Positions 52,520-61,230 of a DNA stretch of 64,000 nucleotides are shown one piece after another. The notes under the pieces were generated by a model that did no database searches, had not been told where the DNA came from, and was given only the letters and a program-made list of their open reading frames with translations. Every line of letters starts with the position of its first letter. Position 1 is the stretch's first letter. A program made the translations under genes and the position numbers. The stretch is from CAZJQT01 sp964604415 (GTDB lineage Bacteria > Patescibacteriota > Saccharimonadia > Saccharimonadales > CAZJQT01), in NCBI GenBank assembly GCA_964604415.1, contig CAZRYT010000002.1, positions 4,801 to 68,800 of the forward strand, given 5' to 3'.

Positions 52520-52720
52520 ATGAAATCGCTAAAAGCCCCCGAACAATTTAAATCACCAATTGCTACTGCCGTCATGGCCATTGTCGGTGTCGGACTAGCT
52601 TATCTGCTAGTAACCAGAGCATTGGATACTGGTAGTTGGTGGCAATATCTGGGCGCAGTACTGCTAATCGGACTCAGCATTCGCTTAAGTGCACACACTG
52701 TTACACATAGATCAAAATAA
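52520..52720 (+). CDS. small two-helix membrane protein
   Basis: 66 aa. Hydrophobic helices at about 15-31 and 41-55 with a WW pair between them. Unknown function. It starts 1 bp after the pnp stop and ends 1 bp before udg, so it is within an operon. Confidence 0.65.
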   Translation: MKSLKAPEQFKSPIATAVMAIVGVGLAYLLVTRALDTGSWWQYLGAVLLIGLSIRLSAHTVTHRSK

Positions 52721-52721
52721 A

Positions 52722-53282
52722 ATGACTACTCAAAAACAACTAGATGACATCAAAGCCAAGATAATTGAGGACAAAGTTTGTCCAGACTTGGCCAAACAAG
52801 CAACTCAGCTAGTGTTTGGTGTTGGTAATCCAGACGCTGACATTGTTTTTATCGGTGAAGCACCGGGTAAAAACGAAGATATAAAAGGTGAGCCATTCGT
52901 GGGTGCGGCCGGCAAATTCCTAGACAAGATGCTGGAAATGATCAAACTCAAACGCTCAGATATCTACATAACTAACATCGTTAAATACCGGCCACCCAAT
53001 AACCGCGACCCATTACCAGATGAAAAAGCCGCTTTTTTGCCATATTTAGAGACTCAGCTAGAAGTAATCAAGCCCAAACTGACCATAACGCTTGGTCGTC
53101 ACAGCCTTAATTGCTTCTTGCCGGATCTTTCAATCAGCCAAGTTCACGGCCAACCGAAACGTTATAAAGGCAGAGTTTTTTTGCCATTGTTTCACCCGGC
53201 GGCAGCGTTGTATAACGGTGCTATGAAGCAAACGCTCATAGACGACTTTGCTCGTATCCCATTAATTTTAGAAAAAATTTAA
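52722..53282 (+). CDS. family 4 uracil-DNA glycosylase lacking Fe-S cysteines
   Basis: 186 aa. FIGEAPGKNED (motif 1) and FHPAAALYN (motif 2) identify the family. Family-4 enzymes usually hold a 4Fe-4S cluster with four Cys; here only C20 remains, while the equivalents of the other three read D17, Y89 (VKYRPPNNR) and F105. It should still remove uracil from DNA if the fold is stable without a cluster. Confidence 0.9.
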   Translation: MTTQKQLDDIKAKIIEDKVCPDLAKQATQLVFGVGNPDADIVFIGEAPGKNEDIKGEPFVGAAGKFLDKMLEMIKLKRSDIYITNIVKYRPPNNRDPLPDEKAAFLPYLETQLEVIKPKLTITLGRHSLNCFLPDLSISQVHGQPKRYKGRVFLPLFHPAAALYNGAMKQTLIDDFARIPLILEKI

Positions 53283-53307
53283 TTCGTTAATCTTAGAGAG
53301 GAAATAA

Positions 53308-55329
53308 ATGAACCCAAAACAATCAAAACTAGGACAAAACCGTCCTAATAACCAACAACCGCGTGGTAGCGGTATCTCAAGAGGCACGGCTATCCGCGCC
53401 CACAAACGTACCCAAGACGATGCTCAGCGCATCATCAACCAGTACGCCTTTGCCGACCAATCTCAGCCGGCTGGTGCTCAGACTCCAATGTCTGACGACA
53501 AGCTAAAAATCACTTTCTTGGGTGGCCAAGAAGCCATTGGTGAGAAAAACATGCAGGTAATAGAGTGGCAAAACGATGCCATCATCCTAGACTGCGGTAA
53601 CGACCTAGGCGTTGATCTGCCAGGCGTTAACTACACCATCGCTGATACAACTTACCTGGACTCGATCAAGCACAAACTACGCGGTTATGTCATCAGTCAC
53701 GGCCACCTAGATCACCTAGGCGGACTAAGGCACATAGTGCCAAAATATCCAGCACCAATCTATGGCTCACGCTTTACAATTGGCGTCGTTGAGAAAACTT
53801 TTGACGATGCTGCCAGCGAGTCCGGGCTAGAATTTAAGCCCAAAACCATCATCATGAACATGGACGCTCACGAACGCCTCAAGCTAGGCATTTTTACGGT
53901 TGAACTTGTTCGTATAACTCACTCTGTACCTGAATCTTCTTGTATCGTTGTTGATACACCGGTTGGTCGCCTAATAAACACCGGTGACTTTAGACTTGAT
54001 CCAGAACCACTTGACCAAATGCCCAGCGACAAAGCCCGCCTAAAACAACTTGGTGAAGAAGGCGTATTGGCACTTTTGAGCGAGAGTACTTACACTAACG
54101 TTGAGGGTCGTCAATTGACCGAACATACTTTGCAAGACAGCTTCCATGACCTGATTGGCAAGGCTGAAGGCAGGGTATTTGTGGCCATCTTCTCCAGTAA
54201 CATGAACCGTGTCCAAATGATCGTTAACTCTGCTGTTCAAGCTGGCCGCCGCGTAGCCTTAGATGGCCGTAGCATGATGAGCTACGCCGAAATTGCTGTT
54301 AGGCAAGGTGTACTCAAGATTCCCAAAGGCACCGTGCTACCGATGCGTGAAATGCCTAATATTCCACCAAATCAAGTACTGGTTATTTGTACCGGTGGTC
54401 AAGGCGAACCTGGCTCAGCCCTACAGCGCATGGCCGAAGGCGAGCACAAACACATCAAATTAACAGCTGGTGATACAGTTGTCGTTAGTTCGACACCAAT
54501 TCCTGGTAACGAAATCCGCTACCAAGTAATCGGCAACGATCTAGCCAAAATTGGTGTGCACTTGTACCGTCATCCAACCCACGAAATCGATGGTTCTGGA
54601 CCCTTGCACGTTGGTGGTCACGCCCGCCGTGACGAACACCGCGAGATGATGCAACTTGTTAAGCCAAAATTCTTCATTCCTATCTATGCCGGCGCCTTGA
54701 ACCGTAAATATCATGCCGAAATGGCCGTTGAGGAAGGCTGGAAACGCGAAAACGTCATCATGGCAGACAACGGTGAAAGCCTACTATTTACAGAAAATAC
54801 CTGGGAAAAGGGTGCTGAAGTGCCTCATGGTAACGTTTTGGTTGACCAAAGTGGCGCAACTGTCAGCAATGTAGTCATCAAAGATCGCATTATGTTGGCC
54901 GAGGAAGGCCTGATTGCGGTTGTGCTAACCGTAGATAAAAAATCTGGCAGACTGCTAACCAGCCCAGATATCATCAGCCGTGGCTTCATATATATGAAGG
55001 ACAATGAAGAGCTGATGAATAATTTCCGTCAGGAATTACGCCGGGCTGTCGAGCAGCGTTACAGCCGGATTGATCTGGATCGTTTTAAGGCCGAACTCAA
55101 GGACCATATTACTCACTTCTTGTTCGAGCAAACCGCCGGTAGTCCCATAGTCATTCCAGTAGTAAATGTCGTCGGTGGCGGTGGCAAGGTTGAAACCAAG
55201 GTAAATGGTAATGGAACCAATGGTAATGGAACCAAACCACATTCTGAGCAAGAAGATCTGGCGGCCGCTCAACAGAAGCGGTTTCAAGAGATGCGCGCCA
55301 AGTTACTTGGCATGGACCAGCCGGATTAA
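53308..55329 (+). CDS. rnj: ribonuclease J
   Basis: 673 aa. Metallo-beta-lactamase/beta-CASP RNase. HGHLDHLGG is the metal motif, GDFRLD and GGHARRDE follow. A basic, disordered N-terminal extension (about 1-65) precedes the catalytic domain. Residues 610-673 are a Gly/Asn-rich linker (NGNGTNGNGT) and a helix. With pnp upstream this is an RNA-decay cluster. SD GAGGAAA. Confidence 0.95.
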   Translation: MNPKQSKLGQNRPNNQQPRGSGISRGTAIRAHKRTQDDAQRIINQYAFADQSQPAGAQTPMSDDKLKITFLGGQEAIGEKNMQVIEWQNDAIILDCGNDLGVDLPGVNYTIADTTYLDSIKHKLRGYVISHGHLDHLGGLRHIVPKYPAPIYGSRFTIGVVEKTFDDAASESGLEFKPKTIIMNMDAHERLKLGIFTVELVRITHSVPESSCIVVDTPVGRLINTGDFRLDPEPLDQMPSDKARLKQLGEEGVLALLSESTYTNVEGRQLTEHTLQDSFHDLIGKAEGRVFVAIFSSNMNRVQMIVNSAVQAGRRVALDGRSMMSYAEIAVRQGVLKIPKGTVLPMREMPNIPPNQVLVICTGGQGEPGSALQRMAEGEHKHIKLTAGDTVVVSSTPIPGNEIRYQVIGNDLAKIGVHLYRHPTHEIDGSGPLHVGGHARRDEHREMMQLVKPKFFIPIYAGALNRKYHAEMAVEEGWKRENVIMADNGESLLFTENTWEKGAEVPHGNVLVDQSGATVSNVVIKDRIMLAEEGLIAVVLTVDKKSGRLLTSPDIISRGFIYMKDNEELMNNFRQELRRAVEQRYSRIDLDRFKAELKDHITHFLFEQTAGSPIVIPVVNVVGGGGKVETKVNGNGTNGNGTKPHSEQEDLAAAQQKRFQEMRAKLLGMDQPD

Positions 55330-55332
55330 CGG

Positions 55333-55410
55333 TAATGAGGGAACCGAGATAGGTTCCCTCATCGCGCCGGCAAAATGGGATACATTTTGTCGGGCTACTC
55401 CTTCCTGAAA
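55333..55410 (+). ncRNA. two-hairpin 3' element, copy B (behind rnj)
   Basis: Hairpin 1 is an 11-bp stem ATGAGGGAACC/GGTTCCCTCAT (55335-55345, 55352-55362) with loop GAGATA. Hairpin 2 pairs GCCGGCAAAATG with CATTTTGTCGGGC (loop GGATA, one bulged G, one G-U). Then CTACTCCTTCCTGA. Loop GAGATA, the GCGCCGG block and the tail match copy A behind groEL, with a G-U to A-U change in stem 1. Confidence 0.55.
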
Positions 55411-55453
55411 ACACAAAATCAGCTTGCTATCTGGATAATAAAATTGCCTGTTA

Positions 55454-55481
55454 TTGACAAAAGGGAATTCAGGAATATAAT
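55454..55481 (+). promoter_or_regulatory. consensus promoter with overlapping inverted repeat
   Basis: TTGACA (55454-55459), 16-bp spacer, TATAAT (55476-55481), both perfect matches. GGGAATT...AATTTCCC brackets the -10 and may be an operator. Confidence 0.75.
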
Positions 55482-55530
55482 TTCCCGCTGTCCTGAAACG
55501 AACTTAAGAGACGGGACTAGAAGGAATATT

Positions 55531-55710
55531 TTGAAACTAGGTAACCGATTACCCATATATGAGCCGTTTGATGAAAAGGTCATGGAAGAAGCTATACGTC
55601 AAAATCGATTAGATATTTTTGCAAAACTTGGGCAAACAGCTAGCGACCCAGAGTTAATAGATCTGAGCGAGGCCACAACAGAGACTGTTACCGAAACACA
55701 AACAACCTAA
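55531..55710 (+). CDS. small hypothetical protein
   Basis: 59 aa from a TTG start with SD AAGGAA. The same frame is open from 55375, but the consensus promoter inside it (-10 at 55476) and overlap with the RNA element argue for this start. Thr/Glu-rich C-terminus. No family recognised. Confidence 0.5.
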   Translation: MKLGNRLPIYEPFDEKVMEEAIRQNRLDIFAKLGQTASDPELIDLSEATTETVTETQTT

Positions 55711-55716
55711 ACTGTA

Positions 55717-55745
55717 TTGACAAATGTTGTAAAATTTGCTGTAAT
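55717..55745 (+). promoter_or_regulatory. promoter for a leaderless gene
   Basis: TTGACA (55717-55722), 17-bp spacer, TGTAAT (55740-55745), ending 6 nt before the ATG at 55752. Confidence 0.75.
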
Positions 55746-55751
55746 ATAGCA

Positions 55752-56027
55752 ATGACAGATGTCAATGAAGCAGATTACCCTGAAGTATTTCAAGATCCTC
55801 AGTTGCGCCGTGAAGCGGGTGAAGGCTGGTACACTAGTGGCCTTAACAGGATATTATTGGGTGCCCTTGTAGCGCGCAAAGTACTTGCTCATGAAATTTC
55901 TCAAGGTGGACATAATAAAGACGACTCATTGTTGGATGAGTATTTATCGCAAGTAATGCATGTCGAGACCCTAAAAATACAATTTGGAATTGTTGATCCA
56001 CCACCCCTTCCTCCAGAGAGTGAATAG
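55752..56027 (+). CDS. hypothetical protein
   Basis: 91 aa, unknown. A central helix-like stretch (NRILLGALVARKVLAHEI) and a Pro-rich end. A textbook -35/-10 pair directs a leaderless mRNA. It lies 21 bp before ftsK. Confidence 0.65.
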   Translation: MTDVNEADYPEVFQDPQLRREAGEGWYTSGLNRILLGALVARKVLAHEISQGGHNKDDSLLDEYLSQVMHVETLKIQFGIVDPPPLPPESE

Positions 56028-56048
56028 TTATATAATTGAATCCTAGTT

Positions 56049-58229
56049 ATGGCTAAAAGAAAAAAACAAACAAAAAAACGTAACACCCAAAGAGAAGAAG
56101 AGCGTTCTAGCTTTTGGCCATTGGCCGGCGCCATCATTATGTGGTTGCTGGCTGTTTTTGTATTACTGGGTGGCTTTGGCGGCGGTGGACCACTGCCCAA
56201 AAACTTGTTCCACGGCGCTTATTGGGCACTAGGCTGGGGAGCTTATCTAACACCGGTCGCCTTGATATATTTTGGGGTTGAAAAGTTTAGGAGTGATGAC
56301 CACCAAATACCATTCGCCAAATTTGTCAGCATGTTGGCTTTTATTGTTATGTCATCTAGTTGGCTGCACGTTGCCTATGCTAGCAAAGTAGCCACCAACG
56401 AATTTACTGGTGGTCATGGCGGGGAAGTCGGCAGATTATTTGGTAATCTTGCCCTCGGTGCACTAGATAAAATCCCGGCTGCCATTATGTTTTTTGTCTT
56501 TGCGTTATTATTGTTTTTCCTGACATTTGCCATTTCACCAAAGGTTTTGATCAAATTATTCGAACTATTTAGGCGTGAAGAGCCGGACACTGACCTGGCG
56601 GCGCTCAAATCCAGCAGCCACGGCCTTAAGCTTAATGAAGGTGTGCCGGTGGAACATTACTCAGGTGACGCAAGCCGTCTTTCTAGCTTCAAAAACACAG
56701 CCCAAAAACTTAGTGGAGCCGAAAATCACGAAGCCCTAACGACTACAAGTGACCCAGATTGGAAATTCCCGGGCCTGGACCTATTAAATGAAAAACAAGA
56801 CAAAGCTGACGCCGGTAATATAGAAGGCAATGCCGAGATTATTAAAGAGACTTTGGCCAATTTCAATATTGGCGTTGATATGGAGGGCGCCAATATTGGC
56901 CCGCGTGTTACCCAGTTCACCCTAAAACCACCAACTGGGGTAAAACTAGCTAAAATTACCCAGCTGGAAAACAACCTAGCGCTTGATCTAGCTGCCACAT
57001 CGATTCGTATTGAAGCCCCAATCCCGGGCAAAAGAGCCGTTGGTATCGAAGTACCAAATATCAAACCAGCCACAGTTAGAATTAGTTCTATTCTGCAATC
57101 ACCAGAGTGGGGTGACCTAAAAAGCCCGCTAGCCATCGTCATAGGTAAAGACATTTCTGGCGCGCCAATCCTTGGTGATCTGGAAAAAATGCCACACTTA
57201 CTAGTTGCTGGACAAACAGGTTCCGGTAAGAGCGTGATGATAAACGACATTCTCACCAGTTTGCTGTACCGCAACAGTCCGGCTGACCTAAAGCTCATAC
57301 TAGTTGACCCTAAGCGGGTGGAGCTCAAGCCTTACGACGAAATTCCACACCTTTTGACACCAGTTATCACTGAGCCGGAGAAATGCATCAGCGCCCTTAA
57401 GTGGACAGTGGCCGAGATGGAACGGCGTTATCGGGCACTAGCCGAAGTCAAAAAACGCAATATCAATGAATACAATACCCTCAAAAAAGAAGAGGGCATG
57501 CCCTACATAGTTATAGTTATAGATGAGCTCTCAGATCTTATGATGATGGCTGCCCGCGACGTTGAAGCCTTGATTGTGCGCATTGCTCAGAAGGCGCGTG
57601 CCGTTGGCATCCACCTAGTTTTGGCTACTCAGCGACCTAGCGTAGACGTTATCACCGGTCTGATTAAGGCCAATATTCCGGCCCGTATAGCTTTTACCAC
57701 CGCTAGCCAGGTGGATTCACGAACCATTATTGATGGCATGGGCGCCGAAAAACTGCTTGGCATGGGCGATATGCTCATGACCACCGCCGAGCTTCCCAAA
57801 CCCAAGCGTATTCAGGCAGCCCTGATTGAAGAAGCCGAGACTAACCGAGTCACCGACTTTATTCGCATGCAGCGTCCACCGCAATACGATGATGAAGTTG
57901 TCAGCCAACCAGTACAGTTAAATGGTCGTGGCGGCGTTGTGGCTGACTATGGTGGTCAAGACGTTGATGATGACATGTACCGCGACGCTGTTAGAGCTGT
58001 GATTGATGGTCGTAAAGCTAGCACCAGTCTACTACAACGTAGGCTTAGAATTGGCTACGGCAGAGCAGCTCGGTTGATTGAAACCATGGAAGAACAGGGA
58101 ATTATTAGCCATGCTGACGGCAACCGTCCGCGTGAGGTTCTAGTGCATTCTATAGACGAAGTTTTTGGCGGCGGCGTAGCAGACGAAACGTCGTTTGACG
58201 ACATCCCCGACGAACCCGAAGAAGTATAA
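56049..58229 (+). CDS. ftsK: DNA translocase FtsK/SpoIIIE
   Basis: 726 aa. Basic N-terminus, four membrane helices (about 20-175), short linker, then the motor: Walker A AGQTGSGKS (about 387-395), Walker B VIVIDELSDLM, and C-terminal gamma winged helix (about 640-700; LLQRRLRIGYGRAARLIETMEE). Pumps chromosome ends through the septum. TATAAT at 56031-56036 is 12 nt before the ATG. Confidence 0.97.
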   Translation: MAKRKKQTKKRNTQREEERSSFWPLAGAIIMWLLAVFVLLGGFGGGGPLPKNLFHGAYWALGWGAYLTPVALIYFGVEKFRSDDHQIPFAKFVSMLAFIVMSSSWLHVAYASKVATNEFTGGHGGEVGRLFGNLALGALDKIPAAIMFFVFALLLFFLTFAISPKVLIKLFELFRREEPDTDLAALKSSSHGLKLNEGVPVEHYSGDASRLSSFKNTAQKLSGAENHEALTTTSDPDWKFPGLDLLNEKQDKADAGNIEGNAEIIKETLANFNIGVDMEGANIGPRVTQFTLKPPTGVKLAKITQLENNLALDLAATSIRIEAPIPGKRAVGIEVPNIKPATVRISSILQSPEWGDLKSPLAIVIGKDISGAPILGDLEKMPHLLVAGQTGSGKSVMINDILTSLLYRNSPADLKLILVDPKRVELKPYDEIPHLLTPVITEPEKCISALKWTVAEMERRYRALAEVKKRNINEYNTLKKEEGMPYIVIVIDELSDLMMMAARDVEALIVRIAQKARAVGIHLVLATQRPSVDVITGLIKANIPARIAFTTASQVDSRTIIDGMGAEKLLGMGDMLMTTAELPKPKRIQAALIEEAETNRVTDFIRMQRPPQYDDEVVSQPVQLNGRGGVVADYGGQDVDDDMYRDAVRAVIDGRKASTSLLQRRLRIGYGRAARLIETMEEQGIISHADGNRPREVLVHSIDEVFGGGVADETSFDDIPDEPEEV

Positions 58230-58255
58230 GTGTATTGATAAAATGTGAGCGACCC

Positions 58256-58284
58256 TTGACCAACAGGGGTAAATAGAGTAGAAT
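58256..58284 (+). promoter_or_regulatory. rpsF operon promoter
   Basis: TTGACC (58256-58261), 17-bp spacer, TAGAAT (58279-58284). It gives a leader of about 70 nt with small hairpins (AGCTT/AAGCT, GTTG/CAAC). In other bacteria S6:S18 binds such leaders; I could not confirm that motif here. Confidence 0.65.
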
Positions 58285-58360
58285 CCTGGGAGCTTAACTC
58301 AAGCTTCAGGTTGCGGCCAACTTTAGAGCGCGTAGCCTTAAACCAACGGAAGGAGTTCAA

Positions 58361-58735
58361 TTGAACCAATACGAAATTGCAGTATTGTATCACCCGGATT
58401 TGGAAGTAGATTTGTCCAAAGCCGAGGAAAAAGTGACCAAAATTATCACCGATAACGGTGGTAAAGTAATCAAAACTGACAATTGGGGCAAGCGCAAACT
58501 AGCTTATCCCATCAAAAAACAGGAACATGCTATTTATGTGTTTTACATCGTAGAAATGCCTGGTCCAGGCCTAATAAAGGTTGAGGGTGCTTTGAATATC
58601 ACCGACGAAGTCATTCGTTATCTGATAGTCAAGCAAGACTTAAAACTAATGGCTAAGATCGAAGCCGCCAAGGCCGATAAAGCCAAAAAGGCCGCAGAGC
58701 GTAACGATAGGACAGAAGACTCTGAGGAAGAGTAA
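58361..58735 (+). CDS. rpsF: 30S ribosomal protein S6
   Basis: 124 aa. YEIAVLYHPDLEV start, NWGKRKLAYPIKKQEHAIYV core and a charged C-terminal tail. TTG start fixed by SD GGAAGGAG. First gene of rpsF-ssb-rpsR. Confidence 0.96.
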   Translation: MNQYEIAVLYHPDLEVDLSKAEEKVTKIITDNGGKVIKTDNWGKRKLAYPIKKQEHAIYVFYIVEMPGPGLIKVEGALNITDEVIRYLIVKQDLKLMAKIEAAKADKAKKAAERNDRTEDSEEE

Positions 58736-58794
58736 AACGCACATGCTTGACAGCAAATTGCTAATGGAGCTAGTGTATATGTACAAATTAATTG

Positions 58795-58806
58795 GGACAT
58801 ATGTCC
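58795..58806. repeat. 12-bp palindrome before ssb
   Basis: GGACATATGTCC is perfectly symmetric and ends 4 nt before the ssb SD. A TGTA-TATG-TACA repeat lies about 15 nt upstream. It could be an operator or a small mRNA hairpin. Confidence 0.35.
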
Positions 58807-58824
58807 TACAAGGAGGGATGCCTT

Positions 58825-59304
58825 ATGGCACGTAGTTTTAACCAAGTAATATTAATGGGTAACCTTACCCGTGATCCGGAACTTAGACAGATTCCGTCCG
58901 GACAATCAGTTTGCAGCTTTAGTTTAGCTCTAAACCGCAGCTACAAGAGTAAAGAAGGCGAATGGCAAGAAGCCACTGACTATATTGATGTGGTTGCCTG
59001 GGGGCCCCTAGGCGAGCGCGTAGCCCAATACCTAACCAAAGGCCGGCCCGCGCTTGTAAATGGTCGTCTGCAGTCCCGTAGTTGGGAGCAGGACGGCAAC
59101 AAACGCAGCAAAGTAGAAGTTGTCGCCCAAGACGTCACATTCCTCGGTGGTGGAGGCGGTGGAGCAGGCGGCGGCAGCAGATCTTCTGAAGACAATTCTT
59201 CAGAAGAGGAAGCACCAAAACCTAGTAAAAAAACCAAAGCCGACGACATTGTCATAGAAGACATCGGCGACGAACCAATCAACTTAGACGATATACCATT
59301 TTAA
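58825..59304 (+). CDS. ssb: single-stranded DNA-binding protein
   Basis: 159 aa. OB-fold (NQVILMGNLTRDPELR, VVAWGPLGERVAQYL), Gly-rich linker (GGGGGGAGGGS) and the acidic partner-binding tip DDIPF. Start MARSFNQ follows SD AAGGAGGG. Confidence 0.96.
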   Translation: MARSFNQVILMGNLTRDPELRQIPSGQSVCSFSLALNRSYKSKEGEWQEATDYIDVVAWGPLGERVAQYLTKGRPALVNGRLQSRSWEQDGNKRSKVEVVAQDVTFLGGGGGGAGGGSRSSEDNSSEEEAPKPSKKTKADDIVIEDIGDEPINLDDIPF

Positions 59305-59314
59305 GGAGTAATTA

Positions 59315-59518
59315 ATGGCAAAGATTTTTAAGAATAGAACCGACGTAGCTTACTTTGACTACAAGGATTTCAAAACCTTGCAGCGTTTTGTTAACAGCTA
59401 CGGCCAGATTGAAAGCCGCAAAAAAACCGGCTTGCGTGAACACGAACAGCGCCAATTGGCAGCTGCTATCAAGCGTGCCCGTCACTTAGCCCTATTACCA
59501 TTCGTAGCTACTAGTTAA
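59315..59518 (+). CDS. rpsR: 30S ribosomal protein S18
   Basis: 67 aa. FDYKDFKTLQRFVNSYGQIESRKKTGL and ARHLALLPFV are S18 hallmarks. It is the Cys-free (non-zinc) form. SD AAGGAG. Confidence 0.96.
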   Translation: MAKIFKNRTDVAYFDYKDFKTLQRFVNSYGQIESRKKTGLREHEQRQLAAAIKRARHLALLPFVATS

Positions 59519-59527
59519 GGACAAATA

Positions 59528-59941
59528 GTGCGTCACCTAGATATCGCATTGGCTTTAATTGAACAAGAAGGTGTATATTTTCTGCAATTAAGGGGAGCAA
59601 ATCCAGAAATTGGTGGCGCAGGTTTAATTGGCTGCTTTGGCGGTAAAATTGAAGAAGAAACCCCCGGTGTGGCTATTTGTAGAGAACTTAGCGAAGAAAC
59701 TAATCTGGACAACTTAAGAGAAGAAGATATAGAGTTGATTGGTCGCGTGAGAGTACATAGTGACCATAAACTTGAAAAAGTTTCTGTGCACGCCCATGTT
59801 TTCCGCATCGTAGTGGGTAGCGATATGAATATCGAGGCTAAAGAAGGTGATCTTGTTCGACTAACACCCGATGATGCCAAGCAAAAACTAGATAACATGA
59901 CTACTGGCACCCGGGCAGTTTTTGAAGAAATAATATTTTAA
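59528..59941 (+). CDS. Nudix hydrolase
   Basis: 137 aa. Nudix box GGKIEEETPGVAICRELSEET (split here only for reading: GGKIEEE, then RELSEET) is complete. Hydrolyses a nucleoside diphosphate derivative; substrate unknown. GTG start 9 bp after rpsR. Confidence 0.88.
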   Translation: MRHLDIALALIEQEGVYFLQLRGANPEIGGAGLIGCFGGKIEEETPGVAICRELSEETNLDNLREEDIELIGRVRVHSDHKLEKVSVHAHVFRIVVGSDMNIEAKEGDLVRLTPDDAKQKLDNMTTGTRAVFEEIIF

Positions 59942-59951
59942 GGAGAGCTTC

Positions 59952-60518
59952 ATGGCTTTAGGCGTAACTGATCTTAAGAAAGGGCAGATATTCCAGCTGG
60001 ACGGTGTACCGTACCGGGTGGTTGAGTATGCTCAAAAAGTCATGGGTCGGGGTGGCTCAATAGTGAACGTTAAGATCAAAAGCCTGACTGACGGCAAGGT
60101 GCTGGATAAAACTTTCAAAGGTAGCGATTCAATTGAACCAGCTGATATTACTAACAAAAACGTTCAATATCTCTATAGCGATGCCCAAAACTTCTTTTTC
60201 ATGGACGAAAACACCTATGAACAATTTGAGATGTCGGCTAATGATATGGCCGACAAAGCTGGTTATATGAAGGAGGGCGATAAGGTCCAAGCCCAAATGT
60301 TTGATGGCCGCGTGATTAATATTGAGCTACCCAAAAACGTCCCACTCAAAGTTACCCATGCCGAAAACGCCGTAAAAGGCGACACCAGCTCAGCCATTAC
60401 CAAAGACGCCGAGCTAGAAACCGGTATACACGTAAAAGTTCCGGCTTTTATCAAAACTGGTGATATTATCTCAGTCGACACGGTTACAGGAGCTTACCGT
60501 GAGCGCGTCAAAGACTAA
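59952..60518 (+). CDS. efp: elongation factor P
   Basis: 188 aa three-domain protein that relieves stalling at polyproline. The loop that normally carries a modified Lys reads VMGRGGS, with R33 at the tip. Arg at this site is rhamnosylated by EarP in some proteobacteria, but no such enzyme is visible here. SD AGGAGAG. Confidence 0.95.
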   Translation: MALGVTDLKKGQIFQLDGVPYRVVEYAQKVMGRGGSIVNVKIKSLTDGKVLDKTFKGSDSIEPADITNKNVQYLYSDAQNFFFMDENTYEQFEMSANDMADKAGYMKEGDKVQAQMFDGRVINIELPKNVPLKVTHAENAVKGDTSSAITKDAELETGIHVKVPAFIKTGDIISVDTVTGAYRERVKD

Positions 60519-61230
60519 AACACGGTTAGATCAAGAATTAGTTAAGCGTGGATTGGTCTCAACACGGAGCCAAGCAGAGAATTATATTAAACTCGGGCTA
60601 ATTAAATTAAATGGAAAAATAATAAATAAATCAGGTTATTTAATTTACCAAAATGATGAGATTGTGGTATTAACAGATGAGAAATATGTTTCCAGAGCGG
60701 CACTTAAATTAAAATCAATTACTAATAAATTAAATATTAAATTTGAAAATAAAATAATACTTGATGTTGGCTCTAGCACAGGTGGCTTCACAGATTTTGC
60801 CTTGCAGCACGGTGCCAAGAAGGTAATTGCCGTTGATGTCGGCACAGATCAGCTGCATCCAAGCCTATTAACAGATAAGAGAATCGAACTGCACGAAAAA
60901 ACTGATATCAGAGATATTAATAAATTATCTAGTTCACCCGATATAGTTTTGATTGACGTGTCATTCATTTCATTAAAAGAAATATTGCCAAAAATAGCTG
61001 AATTAGTTAATAAAAATACTGAGATTATTGCAATGGTTAAACCGCAGTTCGAATCGGGTGATCAAATGAAGCACAAAGGCGTTATAAAGAATGATAAAAT
61101 CCGCCGGAATATACTAAAAGATTTTGAAAGTTGGACACAAAATTTGTTCAAAATAATAAACAAGGCAGATTCGGAAATAACAGGGGCCAAGGGCAACTTA
61201 GAACGCTTCTATCTGCTCAAACGGCTATAG
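60499..61230 (+). CDS. tlyA: TlyA-type 2'-O-rRNA methyltransferase
   Basis: 243 aa. S4 RNA-binding domain (TRLDQELVKRGLVSTRSQAE), then an FtsJ-type Rossmann domain (ILDVGSSTGGFTDFAL, VIAVDVGT, DVSFISL, VKPQFE). In mycobacteria TlyA methylates 16S and 23S rRNA. GTG start fixed by SD AGGAG inside efp (20-nt overlap). Clearly more AT-rich than neighbours. Confidence 0.92.
   Translation: MSASKTKTRLDQELVKRGLVSTRSQAENYIKLGLIKLNGKIINKSGYLIYQNDEIVVLTDEKYVSRAALKLKSITNKLNIKFENKIILDVGSSTGGFTDFALQHGAKKVIAVDVGTDQLHPSLLTDKRIELHEKTDIRDINKLSSSPDIVLIDVSFISLKEILPKIAELVNKNTEIIAMVKPQFESGDQMKHKGVIKNDKIRRNILKDFESWTQNLFKIINKADSEITGAKGNLERFYLLKRL

Noticed and set aside
55375..55530. N-terminal extension of the small gene at 55531
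   Set aside because: It overlaps the two-hairpin RNA element and contains a perfect promoter whose transcript would start after the proposed ATG.
58291..58360. S6:S18-binding leader of the rpsF operon
   Set aside because: Small hairpins are present, but I could not match the conserved bulge and loop of that motif with confidence.
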